Source of the DNA: Axinella damicornis | Taxonomy: Eukaryota > Porifera > Demospongiae > Axinellida > Axinellidae | Assembly: GCA_963931865.1 (NCBI GenBank) | Contig: OZ007507.1 | Coordinates: 1,684,913-1,748,912, forward strand | Reading direction: 5' to 3' | DNA: 64,000 nucleotides | Shown here: positions 47,513 to 61,500 of the stretch, piece after piece | How the letters are laid out: each line of letters opens with the position of its first letter | Numbering within the stretch: the first letter of the stretch is position 1 | Translations under genes and position numbers: made by a program | The notes under the pieces: model-generated | What the model saw: the letters and a program-made list of their open reading frames with translations, nothing else | The model's database searches: none | Told to the model about the DNA's origin: nothing

Positions 47513-49138
47513 GGTAGGGAGGAGGGGGGGGAGGGAGATGCTAACTAGCATATGCAGGTAAATCATAAGAGAGGTTCACTCACCGTCCCATACCAGAAGA
47601 GATTGGCAACCACAAAGAAGAGTATGTAACGAAAGAACATCCAGTAGTCCACCTTGGGGTCCTGCAGGAAGATGGAAGTGCGAAAGTAAATTGCAGCTGT
47701 TTGTTGAGTGCCACACATTCAACCAATGGTCATTCACCAGATTGAAAATTCAGCTATAATAGCATTCCTGGCGAACCCTGGACTGAAAATTGTGTATAAT
47801 ATGCATATTCCTAGGATGTTAAGTATTGCTGCCCTCTAGTTTGCAGGAAGTGGTATTGTGCCCTCAACTCTAGTACCATATTTGGTTGCATGCCCTATCC
47901 TCACTTCATGGGACATTGCCACACCCGTCCCATGCCGGAATCCATGACCTGGATTTGATCCCAGCTGCTACATACAGTTAAAGGACATTACTTAGCCTCG
48001 TACCCAGGCAGTGTGGGAAGAAGGCTGTGCATGCACTCTCCCACGATGATACACGTTTGGAATGTACACAAGATAGCAAAGAGAAGAAGGGTAGTAATGG
48101 CCAGTCATACTCCACCTCGCAAAGAAACAAGGGAAAATGCTCAGTCCCTTACATTCAGAAATGAGTTTATGGGACTGAGGATGGCCTTATATAGGCATAA
48201 CATTATACGTACCATGTTGTTTTCTTTGAAGTATGTGTCAACTCTCTCCTTGACAGTCTGGTAAAATTTCCTGCAAACAAAAGATGATGATTATAGCTGC
48301 CTGTTGGGAAGGTTTGGAGACAGTAAAATGCACGGAGGTCTATGACAAGAGAGGGTTCAGGCAATCATAATGTGTACATTTACATTCTGCTAGTGACTGC
48401 AATAGTTACATGTGATCTGCACATGCATGACATACGACCTTGCTAAGACCTTGCATGAGTCTTGCATGTGACACATGTGATGTTGCATGTGACACATGTG
48501 ATGTTGCATGTGACACATACACGAGTGACCTTGATAACACAACTCACCCTGGCTTTGGAAACACTGGCATCTCATTGTCCACAAGCTCTCCAACATAATA
48601 TTTCTCCAGCACCCTGAAGAATATAAGAGCATTACAATGTCACACAAATGTACTACCCATTGCTACGTATGACAAAGAGAGGAGATGTCAGTCAGATTAT
48701 TATTAGGGGATAACCCTTTATACTGTCTAATTAACCCCATAACTGCCCAATTTGCCAAGGGACAACCCTATTAGACCCCAAAACGGCCCAGGGTCAATAA
48801 CCTTCATCTTGATATGCTGACTTATCATGCTACAGTCTTGTAATGGCTATTGAGCGAGATGCTATTGATCTGAAGCCAGGAATTACTGTGTTCCTGAACA
48901 CACTTGCACCTGAATGACCACCTGTATTCAACGGGCCAATGGAGGGAGGAGATCTACATAGCTCATTACCCTCCTGGCATGAACACCTGTACTGAATGCC
49001 CAAGAGATGTTAATGCTCTCACTTGCATGCATGAACTGGGTGGTAGGATTCAAAGAGCTGGGTGATGTCCGATCCGGCTCCGAGCATCAGTTGCTCAGAA
49101 CCTCCGGGGTGCCGCGCCAGGAACTTACTCACGTCATA

Positions 49139-49179
<41 letters not shown>

Positions 49180-51042
49180 GGAGGGAGATAACCTGAACTT
49201 GAGTTTGCCTCACAGGGTCACCCTGCTTGCCCTCCACAAAGGCTAGGCTAACAGGCTTGCCGTCGACCGTTGTCTCTCAATAGCTTCAAAACTCTTACTG
49301 CTTCAGGATGGTGTTACAATTGTCTCCTCCAGTTTGTAGCGTGAATGATTATGGTGTGCTCCCACCCCATTGGTTGTTGATACTGTGCGCTGCTTGAGTT
49401 TTTGTGTTATTTTTAGTTTCTGTTTCTGTATACAGCAGTGGTCGAGGAATGCATATCACTCTGCGATAGATTCTGTCACTCGATTTAAATACTGCTATGT
49501 GCACGTGCAAAAGAAGAGGGAAAACTTTCAAAAACTGAATACGTGCGGGAGAAGGAACTTTGTTAACCATTTGTTCAGAATAAGTATCTGTTACTTCATG
49601 GATATACTACCCGAGTAGCCTCGTTCCCGCCGCTTTCTCTCCTCCCACGCGGCCTGGGAACGAGGCTACTACCTGAGATGCTACTCCTTATAGTGCTGAG
49701 ATGCCCCTGTAGTGATTATGGGTTTTGGTTCGGTCTTCATGAACTGTATACTAACATCCACAAAGCTAGAGATGAATGACTTATTAGGGAGGCACACACT
49801 GTGCATTCCATGCCTATCTATCGACCTTTAGCTGTAACCGTTTGTTGCCACGGTGATGAATATGCCAGGATAATGCCATCATCCGTACAGAAGAGCCTAG
49901 CCTTGTTCCCAGGCCCTGCCCAGCTTTTCGTCACTAGCGGCACGTGGGCCTGGGAATGAGGCTACAGAATAGCCCACTCAACATCTTCTGAGGGGTGATG
50001 TAATTACTCCTTTAGCGTCATGTTACCGTACTCCGCAATATTCTATAGGAATTGGTTCTTGGACTTTGACGGTAGTTCGCAAACAATTCTATTTTGCAAC
50101 GTTTCTCTCAGTAAGCCTGAAGAAGATCACAAGACGGTGATTGAAACGTTGCAAAATAAAATTTGTTTGCGAACTACCGTCAAAGTCCAAGAACCAATTC
50201 CTATAGAATCTTCTGAGGGGCATGCATGAGCCAAGAGTCAATGCTGCTCGAAGTTAGGCACCTAGTGCAGAGCGTAGCACTACCGCCAGACCACTTTATC
50301 TTTATGGTGTTATATTTTAGTATGCACACCCACCTTGCTCATGCAACCACAGATAATGCGCTGCTCGATAGGATTGCATAGAGCAGAGAAGGGATTACCT
50401 TGTACATGTACTGGTTGCTTTTATGCAAGTGACATAAAATTTTGATTGATTGATTTATTTGATTGTACTTCCTGACTAGCACTGCTGAAACCAGGTTGAA
50501 GTCTTTGCTGCACGACAAGTGACTGCTTTGCAGCCTCTGCCCTCGCACAGCTGTGCTACTCAAGTGCTCCCAACAGCCCTGCAGTGTATACACATGGTGT
50601 ACTGGCTGGTCACACAGGCGTCACTGAGAAGTGAGAACACAGCTACGCGTTCACGAACACAGCCGACTCAATGTGTTTCTATCCCATCACAGATCACATG
50701 GCCACACCTTGTATATTGGTAGCGACCACAGAGTATATTATCTATGCAGAAACTAGCAATACTGACCTTTCACTAACAAATAATATTTATGGCAGTTGAG
50801 TCTATGACCTTTCATGTATTACTGTCTTCTGTGATGATGAATCGATAATTAACAGTCGCACACAACACCAATAGTAATTATACCTTTCCCCTGACGGCTA
50901 CGTGCACGTTGTGGGGCTTGTTTAGTTCTCGCAGCTCCTTAGAGGTGAATCTCCGTACTGGCCGTCCTTCACCCGATCCCGCTATCGGCGCTTCGGGAGC
51001 TGATCGTTTCACTGCGGTCACTTCCTCACCGTCACCTGGCAT
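46267..51042 (-). CDS. Cytochrome b5-fused front-end fatty-acid desaturase, interrupted by an assembly gap
   Basis: Exons: 51042-50884, 49141-49023, 48613-48548, 48270-48213, 47661-47584, 47341-47244, 47175-47110, then missing sequence, then about 46547-46267. The start is [14 protein letters not shown]. The cytochrome b5 domain has the heme motif [11 protein letters not shown] and a second His in FESYHPVHA. Two hydrophobic segments follow ([20 protein letters not shown] and [20 protein letters not shown]). The first histidine box reads THDAR. The last exon has the third box [11 protein letters not shown], with Gln in place of the first His, typical of front-end (delta-4/5/6/8) desaturases. 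These act in the ER on long-chain acyl substrates with electrons from the fused cytochrome b5. The second histidine box is not visible and probably lies in or next to the 200-N gap. Regioselectivity cannot be predicted. The exon at 47175 is the least certain. Confidence 0.85.
46635..46834. other. Assembly gap of 200 N
   Basis: Exactly 200 unknown bases, probably a fixed-size scaffold gap. It falls inside the desaturase gene where the exon with the second histidine box is expected. Confidence 0.98.
49616..49668. repeat. Hairpin element with near-identical 9-bp flanks
   Basis: It runs from TAGCCTCGTTCCCGCC to GAACGAGGCTA. The flanks are CTACCCGAG and CTACCTGAG (8 of 9). A second copy is at 49898-49964. 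Both are in the first desaturase intron. Confidence 0.88.
50041..50208. repeat. 168-bp hairpin with a hammerhead-like motif at its apex
   Basis: Arms 50041-50108 and 50141-50208 are inverse copies starting TTCTATAGGAATTGGTTCTT. The loop holds CCTGAAGAAG, then GATCAC, a 6-nt spacer and GTGATT, then GAAACGTTGC. The same motif occurs elsewhere in the window (see findings). It lies in the first intron of the desaturase gene. Confidence 0.85.
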
Positions 51043-51362
51043 AGTGGAACTCTTTCTCTACATCAGCAGGGTCTCGCTGAAAGTGCATGTACAGTACTAC
51101 TTGTAGCGACAGCCCATAAAACGTGCAGGTCACGAATAATAATTATCAGGTGACCGAACCATTCGCCGATGATTCGGTGGCCGGTGGTCGATCAATTCCC
51201 ACGCATCCTCGACCGGCCAGAAAACAGTGGGTGGGGCTACGTGGCTTTGCAGCCTTGCGCGTGTGTATATAATGGGTAATGGGTGGTTAAAAATAGTTCT
51301 TGGTCTCTACTATGAGGAAAGAAGAAATAAAGAATGTACAGAACTTAGGTGTACGAGTCAAG

Positions 51363-53422
51363 TCAAATCATACTGAGTGGGACATCATCACCATACTCAT
51401 CCCCACTTCCAATATCCTGCGCAAATCTGTCCTCATCATACTCAGCCGATGGGGGGAGGGTGGGGACGAACCCTTGTGGCCTCTTGTGATCGCTCCTTCC
51501 AGGGGGATCCCCTGGCTTGGGAATTGGAGTATGAAGGGGGGAGGAGGTCTTAGCCTTGTGTTGATCATCAAAGGACTCTCCAAGGCTGAAGTCATCAAAT
51601 CGGAGGCTGGAGTTGAAGTGTTCTGGTGATCTAACTGAATAGTGCCCTGAGGCATGCATAAACGATTCATCAAAGTTTGTAGAAACAGATTCACCCAAGT
51701 TATACTCTCGTTGCAACGTGTTCTCTAGCTCACCCGGCATCGACTTGAGGAATTCACGTTCTATATCATCGGTGGGTGACGTGTCAGGAACGTCTTGTCT
51801 TTCAAACACGTCTCTGCGATCCTTCAGCTTTCCTATACTACTTGGTGGAATCTTGGGTGGCTCCCGGTCACTAACCAGGGCTTCTGGGTATGTGAAAGCA
51901 GCCACTTTGGAAGCTACATCCACTGCTGATTTTGAAGGAAGGGGCTGCTCTTGTACTGTCTCCTCAGTCTCGTTCTCTTCTTCGCCGGATTCACTGCTAC
52001 TGCTGTTTATGTCCTCTGGGCCATACGCTCGAATTGCAGCAGATAAGTGTGCTATCATGGTCGGAATGTCCACTTGTTTTGCTTTGATCCTTTTTTCCCG
52101 TGACACTCTAGCATGTACCCCCTTGCGTTTCAAAGTGGCATGGTCTAGAAGTTCGACCTCCTTCTCAGCAGCTCGGCTTCTCCGTTTCATCCGGGTGAAA
52201 CTAGTCTTCTTTTCAAACTCTTTTGGTTTGGCAAGCATCCTGTCCAGTGCTTCAGCCTCCAATTCAGCTTCCAATTCCTCTTCTTCATCAAGCTCATCTG
52301 GAATTTCACCCACTTCAGTGGCATCATAGATGTAAGATCTGTCACGAACCACACGACTCCTTCGCAGTATCGAAGATGTTGACTGAAAGCCGCTGCTCTC
52401 GGACCGAGGCATTATGGATGGGACAAAGAGCGTCATTAGCACTATCAGGCCATCCCTGCCACCGGAAATGAGGAGTGAACCATCGGGTGAAATTGTGACG
52501 GCTTCAACTTCTTTCCCAGGGAGGTGTGGGGAGAGGGTGAGAATGTCTGACTTGTGATCAGGCCTGGGGTCAGAGAGGCGGATGGTGAAGTCACCAGCTG
52601 ATGCTAGGACAGGGAGAGCCACGTTTTTTGTGCGAGGATTGAAGGCTATGTTCTTGACTGTGTCAACATGTCCATAAATGGTGTTGATTACTGCTCCTGT
52701 ACCAGGTTCCCAGATGCAGATCTGTAAAAGGAGCAAAAACGAAGACAGTACTGCATAAGATTAGACTGACCGCCAAATAATTAGTAGCTACTCACCTTCG
52801 TATCTGCAGAACCAGATGCAATCAAGGCGCCATCAGGCGACCACTTCGCGCAGTAGATTGCATCAGTGTGCCCTCCGGAGAGAGTACGAACAGTCCTGTT
52901 GCTTCGTGCGTCCCAGATTTTTATCGTCCCGTCTTCGCTGGCTGAACAAAGCAAGGCGGAACGAGGGTGGAAATCAACTGACCACACTCCCTCCGCATGG
53001 CCGTTCAGGGTGTTGATGAGCATCTCGGAGCCAGGGTCCCATATCCGCACCGTCTTGTCCCATGAGGAGGTGGCTAGAAAAGACCCCGTTGTTGAAAAGC
53101 AACTGCCAAGCACCCAACCGACATGCTCCTTCAGAGTCGAGAGGTGCTCCCCGGTGTCGGCGTTCCATAGAGCCACGTTGTGATCGGCTGATCCAGTGCA
53201 GACGAGCAAGCCGTGTGGACGGTGCCAACAAACACTTGTGACGGGCACCTTGTGCACTCCTTTGAGCGTGTGCACGACCTCCAGGTTGCTGAGGTCCCAC
53301 AAGTGGACCTCTTTGTCCCACCCGCCGCTCGCCAGCAGTGAGCCGTCTGGACTGAAATCCAGACATGAGATTTGCCAACGGTGACCTTTCAAACGCGTCA
53401 ACTCTTCCGTCAAAACGGGCAT
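51363..53422 (-). CDS. WD40-repeat protein with disordered acidic C-terminal half (2 exons, about 661 aa)
   Basis: Exon 1 53422-52796 and exon 2 52721-51363 join in phase zero across a 74-bp intron (SADTK to ICIWEPGTGAV). Residues 1 to about 335 form seven or eight WD40 repeats with clear GH...WD spacing, for example GHRWQISCLDFSPDG, WDKEVHLWD, TGSADHNVALWN, SSWDKTVRIWD, SASEDGTIKIWD and SGGRDGLIVL. The remainder is charged and disordered, with an acidic run (DELDEEEELEAELEAEALD), basic clusters and a conserved-looking carboxy tail. WD40 propellers are protein-binding scaffolds. I cannot name the orthologue. An in-frame ATG at 53446 would add eight residues. It is head to head with CCDC42, so a ciliary link is possible but unproven. 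Confidence 0.92.
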
Positions 53423-53581
53423 TTTGTACGTTACTAGCTTTGGCAACTTCCCTCTCTCTAGCTAGCTGTACGTACGTGACAATAATGGGGGTGGGGCTCA
53501 ATTGCTCACGTGAGGTGGTTGTCACGACAACGTTTACCAATTTAGGCCTAGGAAGCTCGAAGGAGTATTGTGTGAGATGTG
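53423..53581. promoter_or_regulatory. Bidirectional promoter region between the WD40 gene and CCDC42
   Basis: 159 bp separate the divergent start codons. The region holds both 5' leaders. No TATA box or named binding site was assigned. Confidence 0.6.
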
Positions 53582-57939
<4,358 letters not shown>

Positions 57940-57949
57940 AACACGGCAC

Positions 57950-58325
57950 CCATCGTTTCCTGATCCGCATATGCAGTGGCAATATTTCCACACTGCACCC
58001 AGATCCTATACTGCACAGTGTATGCAGTGACAATATTTCCACACTGCACCCATCATTTCCTGATCCGCATATGCAGTGGCAATATTTCCACACTGCACCC
58101 AGATCCTATACTGTACAGTCTATGCAGTGGCAATTAATATTTCCACACTGCACCCAATCCTATACTGTGCAGTGTACGCAGTGGCAATACTTCCACACTG
58201 CACCCAGATCCTATACATGTACTGTACAGTGATCGATGCGTGCAGTACATGGCAATATTGCAACACTGCACCCATCACTTCCTGATCCTATACTGTACAG
58301 TGATGCAGTGGCAATATTTCCACAT
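57950..58325. repeat. Tandem repeat of about 50-60 bp between CCDC42 and PPP4C
   Basis: Repeated units contain GCAGTGGCAATATTTCCACA then CTGCACCCAGATCCTATACT, with a variant carrying CATCATTTCCTGATCCGCAT. Five to six units fill most of the convergent intergenic space and probably lie within the 3' transcript ends. Confidence 0.85.
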
Positions 58326-58536
58326 GTAATTGCTGATGCCGCAAATGGGGAGCGTCCAGATCAACAGTCACTGTGATGAACACAATTTAATTCATTCAAC
58401 GCTCTCAGAGCTGTGATGTTGATATGCACAAGCATGTACAATAATATACACACACCGATAAGCACCCCAAGTGTGCACAATATAGCGGATAAAAACAAGA
58501 AGGAATGTGAGCCAGAGAAGATGGGACAGTCCCGGA

Positions 58537-61500
58537 TCATAAGAAGTAATCTGGTACTGGTTTCTTGGTGGGTTCACCCCTCACCTCCTGCAAGTACGGG
58601 GGAGTGAGTAGAGTGTGGGTAAGTGTTAGCCTCGTTCCCAGGCCGTCTGCCAGTTGCGCGCGCATCGCATACGTGACCTTTGAACCCTTGTCAGATAGCT
58701 GGCAGAAGGCCTGGTACCACTCCTACGTCATTTACAAGCAAAGTGGACACGGTTATGAAGCAACTCGACTACACGTATGTTTTCGAGTTTATATTGATAC
58801 CACGAAGACAGCAACTTGATGCCAACTCAGCGCTAACGGCAATACAGCATGCACTAACGTTTGACTACTCAGGCGTAAGTCCTACCAAGCGCTTACTGTA
58901 GAGGTAAGCTATTGTAGTTACCTAGGCTACTACAACCGTACAACAAGGAGTTCCATACCTGACGCCTCCAGTGGTCCACCACGGTAGCGTAAAAGCCAAC
59001 AATAACTCGCTAGGAAACCTGCCGTTAGCCCGTGAACTTCTGGAACGCCACCATTTTATATGAAACCGTGTCCACCTACGTCACAACCGTGTCCACTTTG
59101 CTTGTAAATGACGTAGGAGTGGTACCAGGCTAGCCTCGTTCCCAGTCCCACGCCCAGCTTTTCGTCGCTTGCAGTACGGTAAAGTACTAAGCAGCGACGA
59201 AAAGCTGGGCGTGGGACTGGGAACGAGGCTAGTACCAGGCCTTCTGCCAGCTATCTGACAAGGGTTCAAAGGTCACGTATGCGACTGGCAGGACGGCCTG
59301 GGAACGAGGCTAGGTAAGTGTTGCACTGTCACTATAATTTATCCGGACAAAATTAATGTGATGGCCATCCATCTTACTTTTCATGTGCAAGACAACTGCA
59401 TCAGACAACAAGCACGGCCACATTAGTGTGTGTGGAACTGATGGACTTACATTGGGCGCAGCCTCAAATATTGTGAAGCCTTTCTTCAGATTCTCGTCTA
59501 ATTCAAATATAGCAGCCACATTGCCACACCTACAGTGAGATAACGGCATTCACATCTCCACCAGAATGCCAATCCTTCATCAACCTCCATGTACCAATCA
59601 AGTCTTGTTACGTATCAGGATCTTCCTATGAGCAAATGGACACACATACCACTAGCCTCGTTCCCAGATTTTATCTCATAGCTTTTTTTCTCCGTGGCTG
59701 TCATATAAAATCTGGGCGGAGACCTGGGAACGAGGCTAACACATGTAACCCTCCCACTGTCACCTGTAGCAGTAGTTGGGTGCGGACCAGACGGTGAGCA
59801 CTGATTCATTGAAGTGCCACTTGTAGCCCTCCATCACCAACTGGTGTGCTCGGCAGATCATCTCCACATTGTTGGTGGTAGTAAACTAAGGAGCATGAGG
59901 GAGGGGGAAGGGGAGGAGGGAGGGAGGGAGGGGGGAAGGGGAGGAAGGAGGGAGGGAGGAAGGAGGGAGGGAGGGAGGGAGGGGGGAAGGGGAGGGGGGA
60001 GGGAGGGAGGAAGGAGGGAGGGAGGGAGGGGGAAGGGAGGAGGGAGAGAGAGAGGACAGGGAAGGAGGGAGGGGGGGGGGGGGGGGGGGGGGGAGAGAGG
60101 TAGGACAGGGAAGGAGAGAGGGAGGTCAGAGAGGGAGGACAGGGAAGGAGAGAGGGAGGACAGGGAAGGAGAGAGGGAGGACAGAGAAGAAGAGAGGGAG
60201 GACAGGGAGGGAGAGAGGGAGGACAGGGAAGGAGAGAGGGAGGACAGGGAAGGAAAAAAGGGGAGGGAGAGAAGGTGTGAGGGAGGGGGAGGAGGTGTGA
60301 GGAAGGGGGAAGGAGAGGTATGAGGGGAAAAGGGTGAAGTTGTTAACCATTGCATCAGATCTGCTTTGCATATGCACATGTACCTGCTGCACCACGTCAC
60401 TTCCGAACAGGTACCCTGCTCCCCTCGGGCTGATGCCCCACCCCTCACAGTCTGTACAGAGAAAGAACAACATTTCGTAGATTTGGTAGTGGTCCTGATT
60501 GGGCTATCATAGCTACAGCTATGACAACCGGATCCACCCTCAGGATCAGACCAATAGCTACAGCTATGTCAACTTGACTCACCCTCAGGATCAGACCACA
60601 GCAGGTCGCACATGGGACCATCATGGGGTACCTCCTGCTTCCGATCTATAGCACGGATCTACAGCAGGGAGTGTTCAAGTAGCAGGAAGGGACAGACAGA
60701 CAGACAAGATTTGACATTCCTGGCTACCAGATCATGTGAAATCACACTCTTGACATCATCATCATAACAGTTGTCCGCATTTTGTTACACAATGCACTAT
60801 CAGAACGGTTTTCTATACACAAGCATCTTGCTACACACACATTACACACACAATGCACCATCAGAACAAGCAGCGTACACACACGCATCGAGGTGGACAG
60901 GGTACAATCACCGTGTGTTTGTGTGTCGTTTGTGAGTAAAGGAAGTCAGGGATTACGTAGGATGGACTGCACTAGTGACGCATACATTCCTGATTCCCAA
61001 GGTCAGGTGTCCAGCAATAAAAAACAAGTTTTATGGTTTCTTTTATTGTGGGGTGGTTATAGTAAATGAATTCAAATGTACAACATTCAATTGACCTTGA
61101 TCTCACATCACATAAGGACGTGGTATCAACTTCAGATACGATAGAGTCGGTACAAGATGAGACAGCCTCGTTCCCAGGCCGCGTGGGAATGAGGCTAAAG
61201 ATGGCAGTAAGTCTGGACCCAGTGCCAACGCTCTTCACCAGACACTCACATACATGCCAGAGAAATGCGCTACGCCAGACTCATGCAGATCCGGTGAGCA
61301 ATGCAAGACATCTGTACAGGGAGCTGCTCGGCACCAGACTCAGGTGCAACGAGGGAGCTGCTTGGCACCAGACTCAGGTGCAACGAGGGAGCTGCTCGGC
61401 ACCAGACTCAGGTGCAACGAGGGAGCTGCTCGGCACCAGACTCAGGTGCAACGAGGGAGCTGCTCGGCACCAGACTCAGGTGCAACGAGGGAGCTGCTCG

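Noticed and set aside
51718..52329. 203-codon plus-strand Ser-rich frame
   Set aside because: Antisense shadow of the WD40 gene's second exon.
59858..60448. 196-codon proline/serine/leucine-rich minus-strand frame
   Set aside because: It is a translation of the purine/pyrimidine tract; only the last part coincides with a true PPP4C exon, in a different frame.
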